In this document: positions 25,492 through 36,176 of the stretch, piece by piece
Numbering within the stretch: the first letter of the stretch is position 1
How the letters are laid out: every line of letters starts with the position of its first letter
Assembly: GCF_012516495.1 (NCBI RefSeq)
Contig: NZ_CP051214.1
Coordinates: 1-64,000, forward strand
Length of the DNA stretch: 64,000 nt
Source of the DNA: Mycoplasma sp. 1654_15
GTDB taxonomy: Bacteria > Bacillota_I > Bacilli_A > Mycoplasmatales > Metamycoplasmataceae
Reading direction: 5' to 3'
Notes under the pieces: model-generated
Seen by the model: the letters and a program-made list of their open reading frames with translations, nothing else
What the model was told of the DNA's origin: nothing
The model's database searches: none
Made by a program: the position numbers and the translations under genes

Positions 25492-26000
25492 TGCTAAAAC
25501 CTGTTAAATTAACTAGTAGTGGATTAGAATTTACAAACTATTTATATTCTAAGACATCAAAAAAAGCTAAAATTTATCAAGCAATTTTTTGAACCTGCTC
25601 TTTATTTTCGATCTTTTTCGCTTTTTTCGCAGCGCTCATGGGAGTTTTTAAATTAGCTTCTTCTAGACTTGATGAATTTAAACCTTTTGCATCAATTTTC
25701 CAAATCACAGATACTAGTTCAGGAAAACCAGTAATTGTAGATCAATGACCAATATTTACTTTATGAATCAACATAATTTTAAGTATAGTAAACGGTTTAA
25801 TTGCTTTATTTTTAGTTAAAAACAAATGAATTAGAAACAAAGAGCTAAATAATTTCCTAGAATTAGAACTAATTTTATTTCATTCAAAATCAGGAAAATA
25901 TAAAGACAATCCCAACCCTGAACTTACTTTGTTTGAAAAAGTCAATGATTACTTTGGTAATACAACCAGGTTAAAGAACAGAGAGGTCAAAAATGACTAG
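25491..26000 (+). CDS. Small two-helix membrane protein B
   Basis: A 169-residue protein made continuous by TGA-encoded tryptophans. Two transmembrane helices lie at about 28-55 and 83-105, separated by a roughly 28-residue external loop. The tail is helical and charged (FLELELILFHSKSGKY). It overlaps its upstream neighbour by 1 base and its downstream neighbour by 8. The same topology as its neighbours suggests one hetero-oligomeric assembly; this is inference. No family recognised. Confidence 0.68.
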
Positions 26001-26379
26001 AGAAGTGCAAATTCAAAAAATCAGAGAACAAATTTCTTTCCTTGCTCGAAAAGCCAGAATTTCCAAATCTATTTTTATAATTGCCAGCATAATTTTGATT
26101 TTAATGGCAGCATTTAATGGGATTTTATCAGCTTATTCTATAGCTAAAAATCCTAACCTCTCTGCAGTTCGTTTATTTGTGGCAATAGCTTTTTTAAATG
26201 CGATCATTGCTTTTTTAGGAAGTATTACAAGTTTTTTTGTGTTCGATAATATTTATAATAAAAACTCTAAAAAAATAGAATTTTTAATCGATAGAAAAAA
26301 AGAATTAGAAAAAAATCCTAATATAAATTTAGACGATTTAGTATTACAAATTTCCAACATAAAAGTTGATTCAGAGTAG
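25993..26379 (+). CDS. Small two-helix membrane protein C
   Basis: A 128-residue protein with transmembrane helices at about 26-48 and 64-86 and short charged ends (QIQKIREQISFLARKARISK before, a Lys/Glu-rich helix after). An AGAGAGG site lies inside the end of the preceding gene. It is the last of the coupled trio and is followed by a terminator. It could be a divergent member of the same family as A and B, but identity is low by eye. Confidence 0.65.
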   Translation: MTREVQIQKIREQISFLARKARISKSIFIIASIILILMAAFNGILSAYSIAKNPNLSAVRLFVAIAFLNAIIAFLGSITSFFVFDNIYNKNSKKIEFLIDRKKELEKNPNINLDDLVLQISNIKVDSE

Positions 26380-26408
26380 AAAAAAGAAGGAATTTTTCCT
26401 TCTTTTTT
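26380..26408 (+). terminator. Terminator of the small membrane-protein operon
   Basis: AAGAAGGAA (26384-26392) pairs with TTCCTTCTT (26396-26404) around a 3-base loop, with A residues before and T residues after. Confidence 0.85.
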
Positions 26409-26442
26409 ATTATATTTTTTTAATAAAATAATATTTTTAAAT

Positions 26443-26455
26443 TTTTGTATATAAT
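26443..26455 (+). promoter_or_regulatory. -10 region before ABC cassette 1
   Basis: TTTTGTATATAAT, with TATAAT at 26450-26455, lies 76 bases before the permease ATG. The same 13 bases occur in the candidate rRNA promoter at 18747-18759, suggesting strong constitutive transcription. Confidence 0.45.
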
Positions 26456-26531
26456 TAAAGCATTAATTTTTATTATTTATTAAACAAAAAAACACATTTT
26501 TAAAAATTTTATATTTTTAGTAGAAAGATTG

Positions 26532-28367
26532 ATGAATAAAATTACATATTATTCACCATTTAAAAATAATAATTATTTTAAAGTTTTATTTAAAATAATT
26601 TTCAAGAAAAAAAGTACTTTTGCATTGCCAATTGTATCTTTTATTTTAACTTTAATATTAGCAATTATTACTCTGACATTAGCAACCGCTAAGTCATTTT
26701 TAATTTTTACTTATATTACTTTATTTATAAACTTACTATTTACAGTAGTTTATAGCTCATACAAATTTTTAAACATTTTTAAAGATTTAAGCTCACAAGG
26801 CTTAGATATTATTACCTTCACAAAACCATACACTAGACAGTACATCATTTTAACTAAAATTTTATTTTTAGTATTTTTAGCTTTTTTATGATCTTTACTT
26901 TTTCTTCTTAATTTCCTAATTTTTTTCCTAATTAACTTGAAATATATAGATCAAATCAATATGTTTTACATTTGAGCTTTTCTCTCTCCATTTTTTACTT
27001 TCTTAATTTTTGGTTCTATTTCAGGATTATTAGTTTTAAGATTTAGTTCAAAAGTATCATTAAGTTTACCAATATTAATCTTTACACCTTTACTTTTTTT
27101 AGGAAGTGTACCTGCATTTTTCTCTACCCCAGCAAATGAAAAAATGGCAGAATATTTCAACTTAAATTACAACAATACAGACTCTAACACTATTTTAAGA
27201 GCAGAAAAATTTTATTTAAATAACAACAAAGATAATTACTATTTAATCCCAAAACAAGTGGATAATTTGTACTTTGATCAACAACAAATTAGCTTTTTAA
27301 ATGAAGCTAAAAATAAAGCATCTAACTCTGCAACTTTATGACAAGGTTTATCATACATTTTAGTTCCTTATCAGTTTATTAATATTTTTAACATCAAAGA
27401 TCAAGATCCTATAAAAACCCTAACTAACATAGAACAAAACGCTTTAAGTAACTACATTTATTATTCAAACTTACAAACAGCAGAAAACAACTATGCTATT
27501 CAAAATTCTACAAAATCACTTAAGCAATATGACGTTCTTGCTGATAACAGAATTCAAAAAGTGTTTTTAATCCCAGGTGCTTTAAAAAACAACACTCAAT
27601 TCGAAAACAAGCTTGACAACAGAGAAATTATTTATGCAAATGAAAATGCAAGTAATTCTGACGCAGTTTTTCCAGAAGATGAAGAATCTTCACCAACCAA
27701 CACTTCTTTAGTCGGTAGATTAAAATGAAAATATATAAAAGAAATCTTAGAATCTAAGGCCTTTTTACAAACAGCCCAAGCCTTTTATAATCAAATTGAT
27801 GATAAATCTACCAAAGAACAAATTTTAGATAAAATTGCTTCATTTTTAAAGGAAAGTTCTAATCTAAACTACTCACAAATTGAAGATGAAAATACAGCAG
27901 TTTTAAAAAACAAAATTGATATTCGTCAAATTCAATCTTTAACTGAAAAGAAGGTTTATATTGCTACTTCCTTGATTTACTACTTATTTTTTAATAACCC
28001 TGATTCAAAAATTCTTGACACTTTATTAAAAAATGAATTAGATAACTACGATCCAGAAACATTTAAAATAAAAATAAATGAACAAGTTTACAACATTGGT
28101 GGTTATGCATCTTATGCTTCTCAATCTAAAATAGTAAAAAGACCTGTCGACAATCAACCAAATGCTCAAACAGAAGACAAAGTAATTTACCGTTATGATC
28201 TAACTCCAAGCCAAAACTTTTTATTTCAACCTGTGGTTGACATTATTGAAGTTCATCCTACTTCCAAAGTACTTCAAAAACCTTTATTTTTATTAATTTG
28301 ATTAATAATTTCTAGCTCACTTTTAACAGGAATTTATGTTCTATACAGTAGAAAAGATTATAAATAA
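26532..28367 (+). CDS. ABC-2-like permease with a large external domain, cassette 1
   Basis: A 611-residue membrane protein. Six or so hydrophobic helices occupy the first 210 residues, then a roughly 350-residue hydrophilic domain, then a single C-terminal helix (residues about 583-605) ending in YSRKDYK. This is the layout of an ABC-2-type subunit whose last helix is split off by an extracytoplasmic insertion. The N-terminal part has GLDIITFTKPYTRQYIILTK, a cytoplasmic coupling-helix-like segment. The ATG at 26532 is preferred to a TTG at 26529. Its stop overlaps the ATPase start (TAATG). It is clearly paralogous to 33643-35436. Substrate and transport direction are unknown. Confidence 0.78.
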
Positions 28368-29089
28368 TGAAAAAAACAATTTTAAAAGTATCAAACTTAA
28401 ACAAAATTTATAAAAATTCTAATCGAGGTGTTCAAGACATTAACTTCGAAGTTTTAGAAGGAGAAATTCACGCTTTTATTGGTGAAAATGGAGCAGGAAA
28501 AACCACAATTATCAAAGCAATTGTTGACGCTTATAGAAATTATCAAGGAGACATTCTTATTAATGGCTTTAAAAACACAACTCCAGAAGCAAAAAAATTT
28601 TTAGGCTATGTTCCAGAAAAGTCTTTATTTCCAAAAGAATTAAAAACAAAAGAATATTTACTTTTATTAGCGCAACTTTCAAATCTTAATAAAAAACAAG
28701 CAAATCAAGACATTGATAAATTTTTAGAAGCTTTAAATATTCAAGATTTAGCAAGTTCAAAACCTTATGATTTTTCTTCAGGTCAAAAAAGAAAAATTGC
28801 TTTAATTCAAGCACTTATTCACAATCCTGAGTTAATCATATTAGACGAACCACTAGCTAATTTAGATCCAACAAGTAGATTCGATTTTATTAAGATTATT
28901 CAAGATCTTAGAACACAAGGAAAAACCATTTTTTTAAGTAGTCATAACCTATCTGAAATTGATCAAATAGTTGATTCAGTTACCTTGATAAATAAAGGTA
29001 AAATTTACTATACCGGAGCAAAAAAACAAAATTTAAATGATCTTTATTACACACAAGTTATAGATGAGCAAATAGATGAAAAAAATTAA
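28367..29089 (+). CDS. ABC transporter ATP-binding protein, cassette 1
   Basis: A 240-residue ABC ATPase that should power the adjacent permease. Walker A GENGAGKT is at 39-46, the signature SSGQ at 137-140, Walker B ends in Asp160 with catalytic Glu161 (LIILDEP), and the H-loop His is 193 (SSHNL). All catalytic residues are present. The C-terminal segment after the H-loop resembles CcmA/ABC-2 exporters rather than importers. It overlaps the permease by 1 base and the following lipoprotein by 14, showing coupling. Confidence 0.9.
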   Translation: MKKTILKVSNLNKIYKNSNRGVQDINFEVLEGEIHAFIGENGAGKTTIIKAIVDAYRNYQGDILINGFKNTTPEAKKFLGYVPEKSLFPKELKTKEYLLLLAQLSNLNKKQANQDIDKFLEALNIQDLASSKPYDFSSGQKRKIALIQALIHNPELIILDEPLANLDPTSRFDFIKIIQDLRTQGKTIFLSSHNLSEIDQIVDSVTLINKGKIYYTGAKKQNLNDLYYTQVIDEQIDEKN

Positions 29090-31640
29090 AAAACAACTAC
29101 CTATAATTTTCAGTTTTTTTGCAGTTTCACCTTTATTAATTTCTTGTGCTCAATCAGAAGTTAGATCCTTCAAAAATGAAGAAAAAAGAACACAAAACAA
29201 CTTAGCTACTAACTTTTTAAATACAAGTTTAGCTTCTTTGTTAGACTCTGTTTACCAACAAGAACCAGCAGCAAATGAAACAAAAACAAGCCAAACTTAT
29301 AAAGACAAACAAACACAAAAAAATCTTCAAAAAGATAGTTTTATACTTGAACAAATTAATTTAGACACTAATAAAACTTTAGAAGAATTAAAATATTCTT
29401 TTTCCTTTGTAAACCCAGCAGTTTTTGTAAATGATAGATTTTATGATAGTAAATTAACAATTGTTTTTTCAAAAAATAATATTTGAAGAAACTTTACTAA
29501 AAATTGACTATTTATCCTTCAAAATATAGATAAATTTTACTTTGCTTACAATCCATATAAAGGAAAGTACATAAGCTTCAAAGATGAAGATAAAGACTTT
29601 GATAAAACAAGTAATAAATTTATCACTTTCGAAAATAAAAACTTCGATTTTTATAAATTTAAACAATTTTCTACGTCCAATTACTATACAAATGAGTATG
29701 TTTATTATTTGGTTTATGATAATAATAAAATTATAAAATTATGAACATTTGAGAAGGATAATGCAATATTTGCTAGACTTGATTTTGAAGTTTTAGTGTT
29801 TGATAAACCTATTTCTTCTCTTGGTTTGTTTTTAACAGAATTAAATGAACAATCAAAGGCTTTTGAACAAAATATTTTGAATAAAAAAATACAAAATGAA
29901 CAAAACCTTTTACTTTCACAGTCAGCAAATTCAGCTCTTAAACCAGTGTTGTTTCACGATGGACATGATGATTCAGATGGAGACGATGATGGAGGAGATG
30001 GAGGAGATTCTGATACAGGCGGAAATTCAGGCGGAAATAATTCAAACAAAGGAAGTTCGGATTCTTCTACAAATAAAAACCACGATACCGACTCAGATTC
30101 TAACGATGACTATAAAAATTTAGATGTAGATGATCCAGTGTATGACGATCCAGACTTTCCATACATGAAGAAAAAAGGCGAGAGTGATGAAGAGTGGGAG
30201 AAAAGAAAAAATGCTTTTATAAAAAAATGAAAAGCAGAACATCCAAATGCAACTTCAACAAATAAAGATAATCCAGAAGGTGAAAAAGGAACTAACGAAA
30301 ACTCTGGTGATGAAGATGATGAAGAAGATGATGCAATGTTCGAAGATCCAGACTTTCCAACAATAAAGACAGGAGAATCTCAAAAGGACTTTGAAAAAAG
30401 AAGAGATGAGTTTGTAAAGCAATGAAAACTAAAGCACAAATCTAATATACAGTCCAATCCAGATAAAGCAAACGATAAAAATATTACTGACAATAAAGAC
30501 AAAGGTCACAACCATAATCATAATGATGGTGATGATTTAGATGACGACGATGACGATGACGATGATATTTTTAGTCCTAATTCTAAATTAACATTGGATG
30601 AAAGATTAGACAAAATTAAAGAAAATTTAACCATCGAATTTAACAATCAGGCAACCCAAAGAGAAAAAGCTAAATACGAAGTTTTTAAAGATTCTTATTA
30701 TTTAACTTTGCTGTCTAGTTTAGATTCTTTAGCTCAAAAATGAGGATATAAACGATTTGCCTTTAGAGATGTTGTTACTTCAGTAATTCAATTAAAAAGA
30801 AACTTTGTGCAAGATTCAAATACTACAACTGAAACAAAAATTCAACAAACTAGTGAATTTGATAAGTTTATAAATCACGATAAAGATGTTTTAAATCCAA
30901 ATGAAACTTTAGAAGAAAAAACAACAAAAAGCATTTATGAAGTTATCAAAAAAGCTGCATATAATAATGATAATGTAGCTTGAGAATCCTTCTTAAATAC
31001 ACAAGAAGGAAAGGAAAATGAAGACAGAATTTGAAAAGAATTAAAAGAGCTTCAAAAAGAAATTCCAAAAAATCCAGAACACTTTAGTAGTCAACATAAA
31101 GAACTTTTCAAAAAACTTGAAACATTTTATTCTGATAACTGATTGTTCATTCTTAGAAACTTAGATAAATTCCAAATTAAATTTTCTAACTGATACGCCT
31201 TTCCTGAACAAGTTAATAAACTAACTCAACAAAAAGTACACCATTCCCAAAAATTTTTAGATGAAATTAATTCAATGGATGGGGCAGACGATTATTATTT
31301 TGTAAATAACAATTTAGAAAGCATTCAAGTTGGAGATGCTTCAATTCAGTCTACTACCTATAAAGATTTTTATATAGTTAAAAACAATGCGCTTATTAAT
31401 ATTAAAGTCATTTTAAACAAAGACAGTAGTGCTGTTCAATTTAACCCATTAATTTATTACTTCCCTAAAGCCAGAACAAAATTATCTGTTAAGATATTGA
31501 CTCAAATTTTCCACCAAGCTCTTTATCATCAAATCCAAGAATTTTATGACGCTTTTGAAAACGATTTTATTAATAAATATAGATATGGTTTTGTTGCCCA
31601 AATGCTTTTAGAATTAAAAGGAGATAAAAATGAAAAATAA
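29076..31640 (+). CDS. Large surface lipoprotein A, cassette 1
   Basis: An 854-residue prolipoprotein with a signal peptide ending in LLISC (lipidated Cys about residue 24). Module 1 (about 100-245) holds an aromatic cluster NWLFILQNIDKFYFAY and ends in a beta-rich YYLVYDNNKIIKLWTF. A linker rich in Asp, Gly, Ser and Asn follows (about 290-350), then two copies of a DPDFP...E..WEKRK...W module (about 354-455), then a His/Asp stretch with nine aspartates in a row. A C-terminal half carries a second cluster NWLFILRNLDKF. The start overlaps the ATPase by 14 bases. It resembles mycoplasma proteins annotated as aromatic cluster surface proteins, unverified. Confidence 0.8.
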
Positions 31641-32580
31641 AAAAATTTTTATGATATTTTCTTCAATTTTTCCTATATCTCTTTTAATTTCTTGTTCTTC
31701 TTCCAGTGTCTCAACAACAGACTTAAAACAGTTTAAACAAGAATATAAAAATCAAACTTTCAAACAACAAAAAGAAGAAAATTGAAGACAATTTTTAGAA
31801 AATTCTGTTGTTCAAAACCTTTTAAAACTTGCCTATCCTAATGAAGAAGACAGAAACAAATATATTGGACTTCAAAAAGAAATTGATTCAGAAAAACAAA
31901 CTAAAAAACTAAGAGAAGATTATTTTTATTATTCTTACATAAGAACAGAAACTGCTGCTTTTGACAAAGATAGTACTCCGGTTTTTTATACTAAATCTAG
32001 AGATAATATTTTTGAACTAATAAGAAATGACTGACTTTGATTTTTATATTACATAAATAATATTTATTTTATAAAATCATTAAAATCTTTAGACTTATTT
32101 CAAAAAACAGGTGAAGAATTTACAGAAGATATTAGAGCTTCCAATACCTCTAGTTCTCAATTTTATAAACCTAAAAATAATTTCTTTACTAATATGATTT
32201 ATGAAGAAGTAAATAATAATTTTGATGAAACATCTACCATTATTAACAGTGTTACTTATTTTAAAGAATATAAAATTTTATTTACAAATGAAGACAATTT
32301 TATTTTTGATCTAACTGTGAGACATATTTATGATCCTAGCAAAACTAAAGTTATAGATTCTAAAATAACTTTTTCTCCATGATTGAAAATTTTCCCTGAC
32401 TACTTAAATGGTAAAAAAACTGATTTTAATCTTAAACAATACTCTTTTATAACACTTCATTTTGGTGCAGGAAATACCTTGAAAATAGCAAGATTAGATA
32501 AACCAATTTATGAAGAGTCATTAGGTGGAGATCCAATAGACTTTTCAATAATAGATTTTGATTTTGACAAATCCAAGTAA
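31630..32580 (+). CDS. Surface lipoprotein B, cassette 1
   Basis: A 316-residue prolipoprotein with signal peptide and lipobox LLISC (Cys about residue 22). A helical WRQFLEN segment leads to the aromatic cluster DWLWFLYYINNIYF near residue 135, followed by a beta-rich C-terminal domain (FKEYKILFTNEDNFIFDLTV). It overlaps lipoprotein A by 11 bases and is the last gene of the cassette. Its whole mature sequence aligns with the C-terminal part of the single lipoprotein of cassette 2. TGA codons encode the cluster tryptophans. Confidence 0.8.
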
Positions 32581-32583
32581 TTT

Positions 32584-32612
32584 AAAAAACTCTTCAAAAA
32601 GAAGAGTTTTTT
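32584..32612. terminator. Bidirectional terminator after cassette 1
   Basis: AAAAAACTCTTC and GAAGAGTTTTTT form a 12-bp stem with a 5-base A loop. It serves cassette 1 and the convergent dehydrogenase-like gene. Confidence 0.9.
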
Positions 32613-32622
32613 TAACATTTTC

Positions 32623-33531
32623 TTAACAAATTTTCTTTATATTTTCATATAAATTATTAAGTCTATGCCCGTATTCTAATAATTTATTTTGTTCTTGTTG
32701 AGATAATGTTATAGTTTTAATTCTTTTTACCCCATGAATGTTCACAACAGCAGGTAATGAAATAAAATTTTCTTCAAAATCATAGTATTTTTTTGCAAAA
32801 ACATTAACAATAAATGAATATTCTTTTTTATGATAAATACTATTTATAAACTTAAATAAAACAAATGAAGCAGCAAAATGGGGGTTACCCTTTTTTACAA
32901 AAATTTCCATATCTTTTTTATTAATTATCTCAAAAATAGAGGTTAATAATGTGCTATCAGTAATTCTGTATTTTTCTTTTATTTCATCAAAATTAGTAAA
33001 ATAATTATTTTTATCGCCTAAAACTACCGCATCAAACTCATAATTTTGAATTTGTTCTCTAAGTAATTTGTGTAGTCTTAAATTCTCAATCATTGTTCCA
33101 AAGCCAACAATTTTTTCTAATTCTAAACCAGTGTGTTCTGCGTATAATTTTGCAAGCACAGATGTTGGTTGAGTTAATAAAATAGTCAAACCCTTGAAAC
33201 CAGATTGTTTAACAAAATAAGCAATTTCAACAATAACTCTTGCGTTTTCTTCATAAAGTTCATGTTCTAACTGCCCTGGCATAACTCGGCTTTTTGCGCC
33301 TATTATTAGTAAATCAATATTTTCCAAGTCAGAAAAATTTCCTGCTTTTATTTTAAATTTAGAATTAGCAAAACCTAAAATATCTTCAAAATCAAGAATA
33401 TTTCCATCTCTTGGTCCTTCAAATTTGTCAATTATTAAAATCTCATAATTATCATGAGACAAAATTAAATTATTAATTAAGCCAATACAAACTTTATCAG
33501 CTCCAACAATTGCTATTTTCATACTATTCAT
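32623..33531 (-). CDS. Lactate/malate dehydrogenase-fold protein lacking catalytic residues
   Basis: A 302-residue protein with the overall order of an L-lactate dehydrogenase: N-terminal Rossmann start, a DLLIIGAKSRVMPGQ substrate-loop region and the GTMIENLRLHKLL helix. Key residues are altered. The glycine motif is GADKVC rather than GAGAVG. The loop PGETR is PGQLE, losing the transition-state Arg. The conserved Asn of TNP is Gln (TQP), and the catalytic His of GEHG is replaced (LGDKNNY). The helix Asp is Glu (ENLR), though its Arg remains. It is unlikely to be an active lactate dehydrogenase. The start could be Met4. It lies alone between the two ABC cassettes. Confidence 0.82.
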   Translation of the reverse strand: MNSMKIAIVGADKVCIGLINNLILSHDNYEILIIDKFEGPRDGNILDFEDILGFANSKFKIKAGNFSDLENIDLLIIGAKSRVMPGQLEHELYEENARVIVEIAYFVKQSGFKGLTILLTQPTSVLAKLYAEHTGLELEKIVGFGTMIENLRLHKLLREQIQNYEFDAVVLGDKNNYFTNFDEIKEKYRITDSTLLTSIFEIINKKDMEIFVKKGNPHFAASFVLFKFINSIYHKKEYSFIVNVFAKKYYDFEENFISLPAVVNIHGVKRIKTITLSQQEQNKLLEYGHRLNNLYENIKKIC

Positions 33532-33585
33532 TTCTTTATTAGTAATTAATTATAATCAAAACTATATTATATTTAAATTCTTATT

Positions 33586-33594
33586 TGTTATAAT
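33586..33594 (+). promoter_or_regulatory. Extended -10 before ABC cassette 2
   Basis: TGTTATAAT, with TATAAT at 33589-33594, lies 48 bases before the permease ATG. It sits in the divergent region shared with the dehydrogenase-like gene. Confidence 0.5.
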
Positions 33595-33642
33595 AAATAA
33601 TAAAATTAATAAGATTAGAAAGAAAAATAAAGCATTTTCCTT

Positions 33643-35436
33643 ATGAAAAAACTGTTCAATTTATCAATATTTAAAAAAAATTTATACTTCAACACAATTA
33701 GTCAATATGTTTTTTCAAGGAAAAATACATATATTCTGCCGTTAATAATGGTTGTGTGAAGTTTTATTTACTCATTAATATCTTTTTCTTTTGCTCACGA
33801 AGATAATTTTTTAATTTTTAGCTTTATGTTTTTTCTAATTAACCTTCTTTTTACAGTAGTTTTTGCTTCTTGTAAGTTTTTAAATTTATTTTATGATTTA
33901 CATAAAGATGGATTAGATGTTATTTTGTTTACTAAGTCATATTCTAGAAAATATATTAATGCAACTAAAATTTTGTTGTGTGTAATTTTAGCAACAATAT
34001 GATCTTTTATTTTCATGGGTTGTAATTGACTCTTTTATCTTTTTAACATAACATATATTAATCAAATTAAAGCGTGATTAGCTTGAGATTTTTTTTCACC
34101 CTTTTTCACTTTTTTAGTTTTTGGATCAATTGCAGGACTTCTAGCCTCAAGACTAAGTTTTAAACTTTCTGTGCTTACACCGATTGCTATTTTTACACCT
34201 TTACTTTTTTTAGGTACAGGAACTTCTGTGTTTGCAAAACCAAGTAATTTGAATTATGCACATTATTTAAATTTACCTGATTCTCAAACTGACTCACAAA
34301 CAGTTTTAGATTTAGAAAAGTTTTATTTAAATAATAATGAAGATACTTTTTATTTGATTCCTAAAAAACTTTCAAACACAAAAATCAATGAAAAACAAGC
34401 AAATCTCCTTTCCGATTATTGAAATAAGTCTTCCTCTTCTTCACAATTGTGACAAGCAGTTACTTATCTTTCTTTACCTTATCAATTTATAAATGTATTT
34501 AATCACAAAAATCAAGGCTTACTAAAACCAAGAGTAAATAAAAAAGATCAAGCTTTAGGAAATTACATATATTATAATGGTCTGGAATCTTCAGAAAACA
34601 GCTATGAAGTGAATAATTTTGTTGGCTTACCAACTTATAATTTAACCTTAAATCCAACCAATAAAAAACAGTTTTTGGTTCCAGGTGCTTTAAAAAACAA
34701 AACTTTTTTAAAAAATCAAATTAACACTAACATAATTTATGCAAATACAAATGCTTCAAATTTTAATCATCATTTTAAAGAAGATGATCAAATATTTGGT
34801 GTTCCAAATAATTTAGTTGGTAAATTAAAATGAGAATATTTAAAAGAACTATTAGAATCAAAAACCTTCATAAATGAAGCTAATATGTTTTTTAGCAAGT
34901 TATCTAATAATTTAAATAAAGAAGAAATTTTAAGCAACATTTCTTCTTTTATAAAGCAAAATGAAGAAAACTTATACAAAAATTTGACCGACAACAACAC
35001 AGTAGTATTAAACTCAGTTTTAGATAATTCAAAAATTAAAAGCAACATAGAAAAAAATATTTATATAGCAACAGGGCTTATTTATTACTTATTTTTTAAT
35101 CAAAATAAATCAATAATTTTTGATAATTTATTAAAAAACAAAGACGGAAGTTATAAACAAGATAAATTTTTAATTACTATAGATAATGAAGACTATTTTA
35201 TAGGAGGTTATTCTTCTTTTGTTTCAGAAGAAAAAAATATTAATAACAAATCTATTTTTAGATATCATCTAAATGAATCAGAAAATTATTTATTTCAACC
35301 TGTTGATGAAATTTATCAAGTAAAAATTAAAACACAAGTTGTTAAGAAAAACACCTTTATTCTTGAGTGAATGCTAATTTCTTTATTGCTTTTGTTTTCT
35401 TTATATTCTTTACATAACAAAAAGGATTATGAATAA
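33643..35436 (+). CDS. ABC-2-like permease with a large external domain, cassette 2
   Basis: A 597-residue paralogue of the cassette 1 permease throughout: LLFTVVFASCKFLNLF, WDFFSPFFTFLVFGSIAGLL, KFYLNNNEDTFYLIPKKL, PGALKN and the C-terminal helix before HNKKDYE all have direct counterparts. The same topology is predicted: an N-terminal helix bundle, a roughly 350-residue hydrophilic domain, and one last helix. TGA codons encode tryptophans. The stop overlaps the ATPase start (TAATG). No clear ribosome binding site precedes the ATG. Confidence 0.78.
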
Positions 35437-36176
35437 TGAATTCCAATTTAATGTTAAAAGTCAAAAATTTAAAAGTAAATTTAAGACTAAAAAATCCTAT
35501 AGTTAATAAAATAAGTTTTTCTGTTAATCTCAAGGAAGTTCATGCTCTAATCGGTGAAAATGGAGCAGGAAAAACAGCAATTATCAAGTCTATTGTTAAT
35601 TCTTATGTAAATTACACAGGTGAAATTCAAATAAATAATTCAAACTCAAAAGCTACAAATTCAAAATCAATTTTAGGTTATGTTCCATCAGTTATAGATT
35701 TTCCAAAACATATAACAACTTATAAATATTTAACTTTGTTAGGCAAGATTTCAAAACTAACACCAACTTTAATTGATAAAAGAGTAGAAAAATTTTTATC
35801 TATCTTTAAAATTGAACATCTAAAAAATCAAAAACCTTACAATTTTTCTTTAGGTCAAAAAAGAAAAATTTCCTTCATTCAAGCGCTAATTCACAACCCT
35901 AATTTTATAATTCTTGATGACCCTTTAGCTAATCTAGATTTCAATAGTAAATTAGATATAATTAATATATTAAAACAACTAAAAAATCAAGGTAAAACTA
36001 TTTTAATTAGTAGTAATAATTTAGAAGATATCGATATGCTTGTTGACTCAGTTACCTATATAAAAGAAGGAAAAATTATTTATTCAGGTAAAAAAGATCA
36101 AAAGTTAGAGACTTATTTTACTTCACAATATATTAAACAAAATAATCAGGAAAATGTCACAAATGAAAGTAAATAA
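35436..36176 (+). CDS. ABC ATP-binding protein with altered catalytic residues, cassette 2
   Basis: A 246-residue paralogue of the cassette 1 ATPase. Walker A GENGAGKT (40-47) and the signature SLGQ (138-141) are intact, so ATP binding and dimer formation look possible. However, the Walker B catalytic Glu is Asp162 (FIILDDP), the H-loop His is Asn194 (SSNNL), and the Q-loop region reads YVPSV instead of YVPEK. Together these changes predict weak or no hydrolysis. It overlaps the permease by 1 base and the lipoprotein by 23. It might work as a degenerate partner of the cassette 1 ATPase; this is inference. Confidence 0.88.
   Translation: MNSNLMLKVKNLKVNLRLKNPIVNKISFSVNLKEVHALIGENGAGKTAIIKSIVNSYVNYTGEIQINNSNSKATNSKSILGYVPSVIDFPKHITTYKYLTLLGKISKLTPTLIDKRVEKFLSIFKIEHLKNQKPYNFSLGQKRKISFIQALIHNPNFIILDDPLANLDFNSKLDIINILKQLKNQGKTILISSNNLEDIDMLVDSVTYIKEGKIIYSGKKDQKLETYFTSQYIKQNNQENVTNESK

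Noticed and set aside
29896-30123. Alternative-frame ORF over the acidic linker of lipoprotein A
   Set aside because: A Met/Glu/Ile-rich frame produced by the GAT/GGA repeats; the lipoprotein frame continues on both sides.
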